From: Bacteroides sp. 224
GTDB lineage: Bacteria > Bacteroidota > Bacteroidia > Bacteroidales > Bacteroidaceae
Length of the DNA: 64,000 nt
Reading direction: 5' to 3'
Assembly (NCBI RefSeq): GCF_010500995.1
Contig: NZ_QVMK01000002.1
Coordinates: forward strand, 67,429 to 131,428
Position numbers and translations under genes: made by a program. The notes below the pieces were generated by a model. That model saw only the letters and a program-made list of their open reading frames with translations. It was not told where the DNA came from and made no database searches. Below are positions 1 to 8,959 of this stretch, piece after piece; within the stretch, counting starts at the first letter, position 1, and every line of letters starts with the position of its first letter.

Positions 1-1386
1 CTTTATAGTTTGCCTGAACCCACTTACTCCAAATTTTGTAGTTACTTCATCTACTAAATAATAGCCATTTCTTTGAGTGAATCGGTCATCCTTTAATTCG
101 ACTTTTACACCCGATTTTAATTTTAAGTCCCCAAAGATCGTCAGTGACCCATCAACTCCATTCATATTGTAGCTTTCAAAATATTGGATAGCTTCTTTTA
201 ATAAATCTTCATGGCTAATGCCTATCTTTCGAGACATGTATGGAATTATGGTGTATTGGCTAAGATCAACCTTGTCCTTTGACCTTTTCAACACAGTAGC
301 ACCACATTTCTGAGCTTTCTTAGATATTGTGGTTTCATTTAGCACCTGCCACTTTTTTGAATCAGGGTTTGTCGAATCATAATCAGGATTTTTTCGTATT
401 GTGATATGATAAAACTTAGAATTTGTTTCCAGTGAAGTTGCTTCCACTGCCAAAAAATTTTTATCTGTATTCATTAATGTCAAATCATCATCAGCAACAT
501 GATAGTTGAAAAGAATAATCGGTATATCACTTGAATCCTTCTGTATTATAGAATCCTTTCCTGCATTTGAAAAATATGACCTACCTACTGCTATACAGGG
601 CTCTTCATTGTTATATTTTACATAAGCAAATACTTTATACTTAGACCACTCTGTCAGTACATCTGCAATGGTAAGGTCTGGGGTCAATGAAACCTTCCCA
701 ATATTAATATCGCATGACTCCGTGTCTGGGTGGAGTTTTAATCCGGAGTTTTTTAACAACTTCCATTGTCCATTGTCAGACAGCAAATCGTTCACTGTCA
801 TATTTTTAGAAGCCTTTACTTTAGGGCAGGAAATTTTCTTTAATCGACTGGCAAGATTTTCACATTTGATCTCAATGGGGGTAGATATACTGCATTTAGT
901 AATATATCCATCAAACATTGTGGTCAAATGCTTTTTATATTCAGTCAATTTATCGGTATCGTTATGAAGTGATTTTCCAGAACTATCTACTTTTGCCAAT
1001 GCAGCCACTTTAGGGTCAGTGGTATATCCAAGCATGATTCGTATACGGTCCCCAATCTTAAAATCAGCTGTATCGGCCAATTTGGAGTTAGTTCGAGTTG
1101 TAACAAGTATTCCGTTATCAACATTAGCTGAAACAACACTGTTCTGTGCAATCTCTTCTGAATTTAATTCTGTGATTGTTTTTTTGATTACAGTTCCTCT
1201 CGGAAATTTCACAGAAGCGGTTCCTATCAATTTACGATAGGAATCCACTATTTCTAATTCTTCGATTTCTGTTATCAGGCGTGGGCTTGGCGGTTCTTCC
1301 ATTGGTTTTTTAGGATCATCCGGAGTCCACACCTGAATTAAGCTTATCAAAATATGAAAGCTTGGCTGTGATTTAATAGCTGCCAT
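1..1386 (-). CDS. Phage baseplate hub-like protein (partial, C-terminus beyond window)
   Basis: The frame is open from an ATG at 1386 to the left window edge, giving about 462 residues with no stop reached, so the gene is cut by the window. Its start overlaps the stop of the upstream gene (TAATG), which implies translational coupling. It is third after the tape measure, the place of the gp44-type (P) hub in Mu-like phages. The sequence is mixed alpha/beta with many short polar strands and no signal peptide, compatible with a hub of the late-control-D type. Function is inferred from position; I recognise no decisive motif. Confidence 0.6.
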   Translation of the reverse strand, partial: MAAIKSQPSFHILISLIQVWTPDDPKKPMEEPPSPRLITEIEELEIVDSYRKLIGTASVKFPRGTVIKKTITELNSEEIAQNSVVSANVDNGILVTTRTNSKLADTADFKIGDRIRIMLGYTTDPKVAALAKVDSSGKSLHNDTDKLTEYKKHLTTMFDGYITKCSISTPIEIKCENLASRLKKISCPKVKASKNMTVNDLLSDNGQWKLLKNSGLKLHPDTESCDINIGKVSLTPDLTIADVLTEWSKYKVFAYVKYNNEEPCIAVGRSYFSNAGKDSIIQKDSSDIPIILFNYHVADDDLTLMNTDKNFLAVEATSLETNSKFYHITIRKNPDYDSTNPDSKKWQVLNETTISKKAQKCGATVLKRSKDKVDLSQYTIIPYMSRKIGISHEDLLKEAIQYFESYNMNGVDGSLTIFGDLKLKSGVKVELKDDRFTQRNGYYLVDEVTTKFGVSGFRQTIK

Positions 1387-2393
1387 TAAATATTAGGAAC
1401 TAATGCGTCTAAACCACCGGCTGCAAGTGATGAAACACTATTTGCAGCGGTATTCGCAACAATTGAAGTCAATTTATTATTCAATATCAATTTATACCAT
1501 TTATTCATAGGACTTATAGCAATTTCTGCGTTCAACACACCAATAGTGTCGGCAATGATAGAAACATCTTCGTCAGGCTCAACTGCTACACAAGTAAATG
1601 TGTATGGCTGGACATTTTTGCAATCCGAAGTATTCAGATTAAATTCTTTAATAATGATTTGCTCTATATTAAATTGACGAAATAAGAAATGATTCACCTT
1701 AATAACACCACCATACTGAGCGAGTTGGACAAACTTTTTGACATCATTTTCCGGATAAACACCCCTATCATTCCCGACAATTTTCCCTGTTACAGAAAAA
1801 GTCAAATCACCACCAGACACGAGCTCTTTCCGGGTAAAATCACGCCCTTGAACTTGTGTTAACACTAAGTTTTTTGCACTTTGCATTGACACAGATGCTG
1901 TTAAGTCAATAAAACAAACCACATTTGTTTTATAAGATGTTTTCACAGCTTTCCCATTTTGATAAACCACATCCTGAACATCAATGTCTTTGTCTGATTC
2001 ATAATAAACCATTAGTGCCTCTGGAACTTGATCGCCATACTTATTTTTTGCAATAATCCTATGCCCTGGGATTTCGATAAAACCAAGCCCCTTATCCACC
2101 CGTTCACCAGCTTCAATTAGTTTTTTTAAGTTGGCATCTTGTTGTTTTAAAACAGTGTCACGCAATTGATTTTCCAGATATCTTTGATATTTTGGAAATA
2201 ACGTATTTACCTTTTGCTCAACATACTGGGCGGCAGTTCGTTTTGCTATGTAAACAATAAGAGATTTATAACCTCTATTATTCTTATATATCAAATTGCC
2301 ATCTTTCTTTTTTATATAACGATAGCTTATATTGCTGGCAAGATCAACTCCGGCACTGCCAGCACTAAACTTTAATGAATTCCAAATACTCAT
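1386..2393 (-). CDS. Phage tail/baseplate protein, unrecognised (335 aa)
   Basis: It lies between the tape measure and the hub-like gene, three bases after the tape measure stop, in the late minus-strand operon. That place matches Mu gp43 (N)-type proteins. The first third is Lys-rich and helical; the middle is beta-rich; the last 25 residues are Ala/Ser/Gly-rich and mildly hydrophobic. No enzyme motif is visible. A structural tail role follows from context only. Confidence 0.55.
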   Translation of the reverse strand: MSIWNSLKFSAGSAGVDLASNISYRYIKKKDGNLIYKNNRGYKSLIVYIAKRTAAQYVEQKVNTLFPKYQRYLENQLRDTVLKQQDANLKKLIEAGERVDKGLGFIEIPGHRIIAKNKYGDQVPEALMVYYESDKDIDVQDVVYQNGKAVKTSYKTNVVCFIDLTASVSMQSAKNLVLTQVQGRDFTRKELVSGGDLTFSVTGKIVGNDRGVYPENDVKKFVQLAQYGGVIKVNHFLFRQFNIEQIIIKEFNLNTSDCKNVQPYTFTCVAVEPDEDVSIIADTIGVLNAEIAISPMNKWYKLILNNKLTSIVANTAANSVSSLAAGGLDALVPNI

Positions 2394-2396
2394 TCA

Positions 2397-5300
2397 CTAT
2401 CCATGAAAAGTGTCATCAAAATCATGCACGGCATCAATTAACGCTTGTGTAAGCTGTCCTTTGATGTTATCAATTGCAGCAGAATTATCTGAGTTAGTTA
2501 GGTCGATAGACTTGACATTCATCAAATTCTCTATTTTTACGATAATTTGTTTTGGAGCAGCGGAGCCGGAATTATAGTGAGATTTATATTTCGATTGATC
2601 TGTTCCTGTTGCACCTGTTCCATTGCCTGTACCGAAACCTCCACCAGTTCCACCGGCTCCTTCTATACCTGCGCCACCAACAACAGGTACCCATTCGTTT
2701 TTACCGGTAGGGCCATTAAATCGATACTCACTCATAATTCCATTTATATATTGCCTTTGTCCTATTTGGGGCTCTTTATCTGCAATTTGACCTGAGTGCG
2801 CATAAGCTTCTTGGAAGAATGGTGAAGATAGAATGGTGAATTTCTCTCTAAACTCTTTATTAAAAGTACTTAGGAAATTTACTATATCGCCTGTTATTAC
2901 TTGGTGTGCCTGCTGTGCCCAGTAATCTGCGGTTTTACTTCCATACTGAACAAACCTTCCAGTTTCAGGGTCGAAACCGTTAATACGTGTCCATTCAGTA
3001 AAATTTGAAACAAGATTTTCATCAAGGTCTTTGAAAACGCCAACACCATTATTTGCAAGAGCTTTCACCTGATCTTCATAGCCCCATTCACCTGGTGTTT
3101 TTAAAAGGTTTTGCAAAGACACTAATGCCTTTGCATTCTCATTGTCGCCACTGAAATCAAATGCTTGAAATATTCTATTGGCAAAAGATTCATAAGCAAG
3201 TGGTATGGACAATATCTCTGAAGAATTTAATCCACCAAGCTTATCCAAAGAAAGGTTATTGTATTCTGGGTTGGTCTTGTTTTTGTATTCTAAAAGCCGT
3301 AGCTCCAAACGTTTCCTAATCTCGCCCCATTCCTCTATCGGAGATTGTTTAAAAGCTGTTGTAAACTCTTCTATAACTTCTTTTGATTGAGGCGCGTCCC
3401 AACCAATAGTGGCGGCAATTACATCACTGGTAAGATTGTCACTGTTGTACGTTTGCCCATTTTTTTGCAAATACGCAGAATGCTGCCCATTGTATGAGTA
3501 AGTTTTTAATTCGTATTGCTTTCTTATATTATCTGGAAGATGGTCTAAGGCTTCTTGTGATTTTTCCCAAATCGTTTCAATTTTTGCCGTTCCAGATAAA
3601 AATGAGTGCCATGGATGATCTGTTACGCTTTTTATTTTATCTTTATATACTTCATTTATTTTCTTTCCTTCCATGGCAGATGTCGCCTCGCTTTCCAATC
3701 CAATTTGGATTCTCCTCAATCTTATGTATTCTTCTACTTTTTGATTAGCACTCAACTGTTTGTCGTGTACAAGTTTTAGATAACGTTCTGTGGGAGACAG
3801 CCCTTCAGACAAATATCCTTTTGTAGAATATACTTTTTCATACCATGTGTCGTAAGCTTTGCTTAAATCATTTAAGTGACTATATGCGCTGTAGATTCCA
3901 TAGGTAAGCACACCAACTGCTGCTGCCGCTCCAAGCCAAGGCAATGCCGCAAGAAACTTGCCACCAGCAGCAGTAGCTCCCGCAACCGCCCCTGTTGTAG
4001 CATTGCCAGCAGCCACTGTAGCTGGGGTGGCTACTCCTGCTAACTGCGCTACAGTGGCTGCTGTATTTGCTCGTGCAGAAACAAATGTTCCAGTAACCCC
4101 ACTCCAGCCAGCTGTAAAAATATTCCTAATAGTATTAAGCACACCAGCTTTCATAATTGCTTTTGCAATCCTAAGCAATCCGGCAAAAGCTCCAGCAAGT
4201 CTTGTTACTCCAGCCCCTAAGCTAAAGATATACATTCCCATATTTCCTAAAGCTTTGAAGGCCCTGAAAAATGAAAGTATAGGCCACATGATGACTTGAA
4301 ATTTGAGCCATGGTTTTATGAACCAACTCATACTATTGTATGCTTTAATACAAAATAAAGCAAAGTCTTTGAGCATACTTATCAATTCAAAGAAATCTTT
4401 TGACAACTGTTTAATGGTTTGAACTGCTTCTGGAGTTTTCAACCAATTAATTGTTTGGTTCAACATATCCTTAATTGGTTGTTGAAGTTCTTCAAAAGCC
4501 TGCATACCATCTTCAGTGAACATCGAAGTCAACTGATACCAAAGTCCTTGTATTGTGTTTTTCTTTTCTTCAGCTAATTTTCCTACAAGCCCATCCGACA
4601 GAAAGTTTTGATAAACTATTTCGTTCCATTTATCAACATTGTTAGTTAATGAAACCGCTCCCTGCGCAGAAGTCTTATGGAACATTTTATAAAAGTCAGA
4701 TACTTCTAAGTCTGCCTTATTCAAGTCTCCGAAGATATCAGTCAATGGACGCAGGCGACCATTTTCATCTAAACGATCAACACCAATTTCATCCCATTGT
4801 TTTAGTTGTTTCTTCGTAGGGTTTACGAGGTTTGCAATTATGGTACGCATTGTTGTACCAGCCTGGGAGCCTTTTACTCCGGCATCCCCCAAAACCCCCA
4901 ATGCTGCTGTTGCTTCTTCAAAAGATACACCACCGGCAGAGAGCAAACTTGCAGAGTATTTGTAAGCCTCTGCTATTTCAAGTAATGTCGTATTACTTTT
5001 AGTAAATGTCATGGTCATAACATCGGAAGCTCGCCTAATCTTCTCAGGCGAGATTCCGTAACCTGTCATAATGTTAGTTACAACGTCTGCTGTTTCACCC
5101 AAATCAGTGTCACCAACCAATGCAATATCTGATATTGGCCTAATAGATTTATTTATTGCATCTATGTCAAAACCAGCCATTGCAAGAAATTTACTCGCAT
5201 CAGCTACTTGTGGCGCAGTAAATTTAGTCTCAACGCCCACATTTCGAACAGTATGGGCCATTTCTTGAAACCTTCGATTGAAACCGGGAAGTTTATCATG

Positions 5301-5921
5301 GGTCTGAAGGATATTTTTGGTGGTTTGCATCAAGTTATCATACTCTGTCGCATCTCTTCCCACATTTCCCATAAGTGATCCAAGACCAGCAATACCATAA
5401 GCGATCCCCATACCCTTGACCATATTAAATGCTCCAATGCCTCCAGAGTCAAGCATTGTAGGCCCAAGATTGCGATAACTTATATTCCGTGGAACAAGCC
5501 TCCTGTTTACCACTGGTTTGCTTGACGGATGTGGCGTGTTTGGCCGTGGTTTATTGCTTCCACCTACAACAGTGGTTGAGCTACCTGTTTTTCCGGTGTT
5601 TTTATTGGTTGTTTTCCCAGTGGTGGAAGCACTTATATTAAGAGCTGCCGTCTTTTTCGCCAAACTGTGAATTCTCTCCAGTTTAGCAATTGTCCTGTCT
5701 AATTTCTGATTTGCTTTTGAAGTTGCAACATCAATCACAGGAGCCTTTTTTGCCATCTGAGAGAACTTAGCGTGTACCGATTCTATTTTTCTTTGGAACG
5801 CTTTAAGTTTTTGACCACATTGATCTAATTTCTTAGTAGCTTCTTGAAATTTACGAATGCTATCTAATGCTTGTTGTGATCTAACGTTTATGTCATAATT
5901 AACTACATAATTTTCTGCCAT
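2397..5921 (-). CDS. Phage tail tape measure protein
   Basis: It is the largest late gene (1174 aa). The N-terminal 110 residues form a charged coiled coil, followed by a Thr/Gly/Pro-rich linker (about 105-140). Residues about 150-480 resemble the TP901-type tape measure core, with alternating helices and motifs such as AMAGFD and TNIMTGYG. Hydrophobic, Ala/Gly-rich segments between about 520 and 680 could enter the membrane during DNA ejection. The C-terminus has a Gly-rich stretch (about 1090-1120). It follows the frameshifted tail chaperone gene, as in most tailed phages. The length sets the tail length; about 1170 residues implies a tail of roughly 170 nm by the usual 1.5 angstrom per residue rule, which is an inference. 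Confidence 0.9.
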   Translation of the reverse strand: MAENYVVNYDINVRSQQALDSIRKFQEATKKLDQCGQKLKAFQRKIESVHAKFSQMAKKAPVIDVATSKANQKLDRTIAKLERIHSLAKKTAALNISASTTGKTTNKNTGKTGSSTTVVGGSNKPRPNTPHPSSKPVVNRRLVPRNISYRNLGPTMLDSGGIGAFNMVKGMGIAYGIAGLGSLMGNVGRDATEYDNLMQTTKNILQTHDKLPGFNRRFQEMAHTVRNVGVETKFTAPQVADASKFLAMAGFDIDAINKSIRPISDIALVGDTDLGETADVVTNIMTGYGISPEKIRRASDVMTMTFTKSNTTLLEIAEAYKYSASLLSAGGVSFEEATAALGVLGDAGVKGSQAGTTMRTIIANLVNPTKKQLKQWDEIGVDRLDENGRLRPLTDIFGDLNKADLEVSDFYKMFHKTSAQGAVSLTNNVDKWNEIVYQNFLSDGLVGKLAEEKKNTIQGLWYQLTSMFTEDGMQAFEELQQPIKDMLNQTINWLKTPEAVQTIKQLSKDFFELISMLKDFALFCIKAYNSMSWFIKPWLKFQVIMWPILSFFRAFKALGNMGMYIFSLGAGVTRLAGAFAGLLRIAKAIMKAGVLNTIRNIFTAGWSGVTGTFVSARANTAATVAQLAGVATPATVAAGNATTGAVAGATAAGGKFLAALPWLGAAAAVGVLTYGIYSAYSHLNDLSKAYDTWYEKVYSTKGYLSEGLSPTERYLKLVHDKQLSANQKVEEYIRLRRIQIGLESEATSAMEGKKINEVYKDKIKSVTDHPWHSFLSGTAKIETIWEKSQEALDHLPDNIRKQYELKTYSYNGQHSAYLQKNGQTYNSDNLTSDVIAATIGWDAPQSKEVIEEFTTAFKQSPIEEWGEIRKRLELRLLEYKNKTNPEYNNLSLDKLGGLNSSEILSIPLAYESFANRIFQAFDFSGDNENAKALVSLQNLLKTPGEWGYEDQVKALANNGVGVFKDLDENLVSNFTEWTRINGFDPETGRFVQYGSKTADYWAQQAHQVITGDIVNFLSTFNKEFREKFTILSSPFFQEAYAHSGQIADKEPQIGQRQYINGIMSEYRFNGPTGKNEWVPVVGGAGIEGAGGTGGGFGTGNGTGATGTDQSKYKSHYNSGSAAPKQIIVKIENLMNVKSIDLTNSDNSAAIDNIKGQLTQALIDAVHDFDDTFHG

Positions 5922-5972
5922 TAAAACAAACTATATTTCTGAAGAATAGTCCACCAGCCTTGTGTACGGTTA

Positions 5973-6010
5973 AAAAGAAGCCCCATCACCATAAAACATG
6001 GAAATGGGGC
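5973..6010 (-). terminator. Rho-independent terminator between tail chaperone and tape measure
   Basis: Read on the minus strand, GCCCCAT and ATGGGGC (arms at 6010-6004 and 5986-5980) form a stem and are followed directly by a T-rich run. It sits between the frameshift extension of the tail chaperone and the tape measure start. It probably lowers tape measure transcription rather than ending the operon. Confidence 0.6.
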
Positions 6011-6024
6011 GGTAAAGCAGATGT

Positions 6025-6222
6025 CTATGAAAGAAGCCCAAGTGTTTTTGCTTGCTGTGATTGAATTTGCTGTGCGTGCATCCACTCAGCATCATTAGCT
6101 ATTATTGCAAATTCCTCATCATTTAGCTTTTCTATATTGACTCCTGGAAAGTAATGTCGAATGTATATTAATTTTTTTCTAAAATACTGTTTCTCTTTTA
6201 CTTCCCAGGTTTCGATAAATTT
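6025..6222 (-). CDS. -1 frameshift extension of the tail assembly chaperone (GT part)
   Basis: Downstream of the chaperone stop, the -1 frame stays open for 63 codons to a TAG at 6025-6027. It has no start codon of its own. A perfect X XXY YYZ slippery heptamer (A AAT TTA in the zero frame) lies at 6222-6216, five codons before the zero-frame stop. Slipping there fuses the first 131 residues to 63 more, giving a product of about 194 residues. The extension is charged at its start and ends in a Gln/Ala-rich stretch with an NDAEWMHAQQ segment. This is the G/GT arrangement conserved before tape measure genes. Confidence 0.75.
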   Translation of the reverse strand, partial: KFIETWEVKEKQYFRKKLIYIRHYFPGVNIEKLNDEEFAIIANDAEWMHAQQIQSQQAKTLGLLS

Positions 6223-6608
6223 ACGAGCAAGCCTTGTCTCATTTCTATCATTTTAGACATTTGGCCCATCAACCCGAAAAGGAACAGTGAATCATCGCTG
6301 ATCAATTCCTGATCCCCTGATAAAAAACAATCCTTAGCAAGCGTTCGCATTGCTACGGCGTTATTTGATTGTGAGGCGCTTAAATATTTGCTAAATGAAG
6401 CAAATGAGGGCTGTCGGAAATATCCTATGTATTGTTCTTTATCATCACCATCGCCACCGAATACAACAATGGGGAAAATTTGTTTAAGCTTAGGGTCTTT
6501 TGCTTTCAATGCCGCAACTTCTTTCTCAATTGTTTTTTTTAATTCAGCAGAAACATCAAGTGTCTCATCTTCTTGCTGAAAGTCTTCGATTGTAATATCT
6601 TCTCCCAT
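6198..6608 (-). CDS. Tail assembly chaperone (G-like, zero-frame product)
   Basis: The 136-residue acidic protein lies between the tube and tape measure genes, the fixed place of tail assembly chaperones that coat the tape measure during tail formation. The N-terminus is Glu/Asp-rich, and the middle has the short phrase IGYFRQPSF typical of small chaperones of this class. A slippery heptamer near its 3' end directs a longer fusion. It is not recognised by catalytic motif; the call rests on position and the frameshift signal. Confidence 0.75.
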   Translation of the reverse strand: MGEDITIEDFQQEDETLDVSAELKKTIEKEVAALKAKDPKLKQIFPIVVFGGDGDDKEQYIGYFRQPSFASFSKYLSASQSNNAVAMRTLAKDCFLSGDQELISDDSLFLFGLMGQMSKMIEMRQGLLVNLSKPGK

Positions 6609-6684
6609 AACCTGTTAATAAAGTTTTTAAATAAATTATATGTTCAATTATGAATAGCAAGAACAGCTTTTATTAGTTTGAAAG

Positions 6685-6712
6685 AAGGGAAGATATTTTC
6701 ATACCTTCCCTT
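6685..6712 (-). terminator. Weak hairpin between tube and chaperone genes
   Basis: AAGGGAAG (6685-6692) and CTTCCCTT (6705-6712) form a stem in the 127-base gap downstream of the tube gene. The following minus-strand bases are only moderately T-rich, so it may be a partial terminator or an mRNA-stabilising stem. Confidence 0.4.
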
Positions 6713-6735
6713 TACAAATTCTATCCACAAATCTC

Positions 6736-7191
6736 CTAAGCAGCTGTTGTGCTTGGGATTATTTTAAACGGATTAAGATCAAATTCTTTGGTGAGACTTG
6801 TGTCATCCTGCTGTGCTTCCATACCATCTTCGTTAAACAGACATCCTTTCAATGTTATAGTTTCTGTTGTCCAGTCAGTAGTTCCCAGCTGGTTGGCGAA
6901 CGAGATCACTAAATCGAATTCTCCAAGCGCCATCAACGACCCTTTTAAAGCTCGTAGCATAACCTGAGTGTTGTAATCCATTGTGATGGATGCTGTATAC
7001 TCAGTGTTTCCAAATCCTCGATTAACAGGCTCTCCACCAAGACCGTAATTTGTCTCAACCTTGTGTTTGATGTTCCATTTGATTCCGGACACTCCCTGCA
7101 AAATCTGTGAGTTCGCATTAGCAGAGCCTGTAAGTGCCGGAGCTGTAAGTTCAATCATGGCCCATGAATAAGCCACATTATTTACTAACAT
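6736..7191 (-). CDS. Phage tail tube protein
   Basis: The 151-residue protein is encoded three bases after the sheath gene, the usual order sheath-tube in contractile tails. It is beta-rich, with the phrase YTASITMDYNTQVMLRAL and a C-terminus of short strands, as in tube proteins that form stacked hexamers. No signal peptide. Family assignment is by size, fold impression and neighbours. Confidence 0.75.
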   Translation of the reverse strand: MLVNNVAYSWAMIELTAPALTGSANANSQILQGVSGIKWNIKHKVETNYGLGGEPVNRGFGNTEYTASITMDYNTQVMLRALKGSLMALGEFDLVISFANQLGTTDWTTETITLKGCLFNEDGMEAQQDDTSLTKEFDLNPFKIIPSTTAA

Positions 7192-7194
7192 TGA

Positions 7195-8520
7195 TTATTT
7201 TTTAATTGAAAGCCCTTCAGTTACATTGATCTTTCTGGATGTGCCAATCGGTATCAGTATGTATGTGATGAGCAGTGTGTCGTTTTTCAATACATTTTGA
7301 TTAGATGGGATTTTAACACTAAAGCCACTAATCTCTTCTGCATCGACCATTGCTTGCAGAATGTCATTTACAATATTTGAAAAAATTGTGCTTTGAGCAC
7401 TTGATAAATATCCGGTTGAAGGGTCAACTTTAATTGGAGAATTAACGTAAGGAAGCAAGGCTGTACGAACTGATCTACGTGATTTGTTTATTGTACGGTT
7501 TCTTGCAATTGTACGGTAATCCCCATTCGAACAAGTTTGATCACCGGAGAAATAGATGTGACCTTCCAGTCCATTGTATTTCATCAGGAAAACATATCCG
7601 CGATCATCTAAATCTTCAAGTTGAAAAGCAGACAGAGATGAGTATTTAGTTGTGTTGACCAACTTTTTATCAGAAAGAGTTGAGTCTCCGAATCCGAATT
7701 CGATATCTGGAAAGTAGTTAATCAGGTCAAAGTTTTGAACCCACCCAATTGATTCAGCCACACTTGCTTGTGTCAAACAACCTAACGCGGCACCTATATT
7801 TCCAACAGGAGTACATGAAGCTAATGATGCTTGCATTGCCGATACGTCTGTGTCAAGCCCTTGTCCAAGTAATACAGTCACATATCTTGAATCTATAACA
7901 CATGTAGGGATCATGCTTAGAGTCACTTTTGCTTCATCTCCGGAAGTTGTTGCTATCTTAGCGCTATTTGCATTAAGCAGAATGCTAACTGGTGAATGGT
8001 AAGTGTTTGCTAAAGACTCACCAATAGATTGCAAGTCGCCTACTAATTGGATGCTGTAGGTTGAAGCGGTTGGGTCGGTCTTTTTCCACAAATTCTTCTC
8101 AGTCCAAACACCGAATTGATTGATGGTCCCATGTGCTGCTTTTTGCATATCAATAACTGCATTCCAGTTCTGAGAGCAATCAGCAAACATGACGAACAAA
8201 CGGCCAGTTCCACCAGAGATAGTGAAGAAGTGTTTGATGTGATAATACGGGATTCCGAAAAGAAAATCTTTGCTCACTTGGTTTTCATCAAGTTCGCCAC
8301 TGTATGCGGTGATTCCGATCTTATCTGCGTCGTCAAGGCTGTTTAATTCAACCACATTGTCTTTTAATGTGTCAACTAATGCCAAGCCTGCCCCCTTTGT
8401 CCAGAAGTTCGGCTGCGCTGAAATATCAAACAACAGACCACACACCTTTTCTGTAGAAGAAGAGAGGTCTGAACTGATATTTCCATCAGTATCGGTCATA
8501 ATAACATTGCCTAATGCCAT
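7195..8520 (-). CDS. Contractile tail sheath protein (DUF2586-like)
   Basis: The 441-residue protein sits directly before the tube gene. It starts with MALGNVIMTDTDGNI and carries a central region with SIGWVQNFDLINYFPDIEFGFG and a C-terminal domain beginning near NRTINKSRR, the pattern I know from DUF2586-type sheath proteins of Bacteroidota and Mu-like phages. It makes the particle a myovirus: the sheath contracts to drive the tube through the envelope. Confidence 0.8.
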   Translation of the reverse strand: MALGNVIMTDTDGNISSDLSSSTEKVCGLLFDISAQPNFWTKGAGLALVDTLKDNVVELNSLDDADKIGITAYSGELDENQVSKDFLFGIPYYHIKHFFTISGGTGRLFVMFADCSQNWNAVIDMQKAAHGTINQFGVWTEKNLWKKTDPTASTYSIQLVGDLQSIGESLANTYHSPVSILLNANSAKIATTSGDEAKVTLSMIPTCVIDSRYVTVLLGQGLDTDVSAMQASLASCTPVGNIGAALGCLTQASVAESIGWVQNFDLINYFPDIEFGFGDSTLSDKKLVNTTKYSSLSAFQLEDLDDRGYVFLMKYNGLEGHIYFSGDQTCSNGDYRTIARNRTINKSRRSVRTALLPYVNSPIKVDPSTGYLSSAQSTIFSNIVNDILQAMVDAEEISGFSVKIPSNQNVLKNDTLLITYILIPIGTSRKINVTEGLSIKK

Positions 8521-8534
8521 TGTTTTTATTCGTA

Positions 8535-8885
8535 TTATTTTTTATAAAAAGGATTTTTATAAAGAATAGCGTTCTTGACCAAGGCAGGTTGAGTCCCTTT
8601 AGCAAAGGCACCACCCCAGTTATCAACGTACAGTTCTTTTTCATTGGGATATTGTTGCAATATTGCTTTTGCAATATCCGGTATTTCAACTTCTACTGTC
8701 TTATTTTTTGCTTTTGGTACTTCTGGAGTATCTGGGGTAGTTTGTTCGGGTGATTCTCCCTCTGATTCGCCAGATTCTTCGGAAACATTAGACACTTCAG
8801 GTTGCCCATCTATATTTTCGTTTACAACTTCTGGTGCGTCTTTATTCTCGTCAGTTTGTATTGGGGTTTCTTTTCTTTTAGCCAT
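8535..8885 (-). CDS. Small acidic protein between capsid and sheath (116 aa)
   Basis: The first 65 residues are low-complexity and acidic (Glu, Ser, Pro, Thr), followed by a compact C-terminal part with PDIAKAILQQYPNEKELYVD. The position between capsid and sheath corresponds to Mu gp35/gp36-type genes. The C-terminal part resembles the head-fibre/Ig-free connector class, but I cannot name a family. Probably a virion or head-completion protein. Confidence 0.5.
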   Translation of the reverse strand: MAKRKETPIQTDENKDAPEVVNENIDGQPEVSNVSEESGESEGESPEQTTPDTPEVPKAKNKTVEVEIPDIAKAILQQYPNEKELYVDNWGGAFAKGTQPALVKNAILYKNPFYKK

Positions 8886-8900
8886 AGCAATCTTTAATTA

Positions 8901-8935
8901 AAAAAGGGAATGGAGCTTTTCCCTCCACTCCCCTG
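8901..8935 (-). terminator. Rho-independent terminator downstream of the capsid gene
   Basis: On the minus strand GGGAGTGGAG and GCTCCATTCCC pair around a four-base loop (8933-8906) and are followed by six T. It lies immediately after the capsid stop and before the 116-residue gene, so it likely limits read-through from the highly expressed capsid gene. Confidence 0.75.
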
Positions 8936-8959
8936 GTTATGCAATTTAGATGATGTTTT

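Noticed and set aside
3958..4299. Long plus-strand open frame rich in Ala/Pro
   Set aside because: It is antisense to the Ala/Gly-rich segment of the tape measure; composition is a shadow of that gene.
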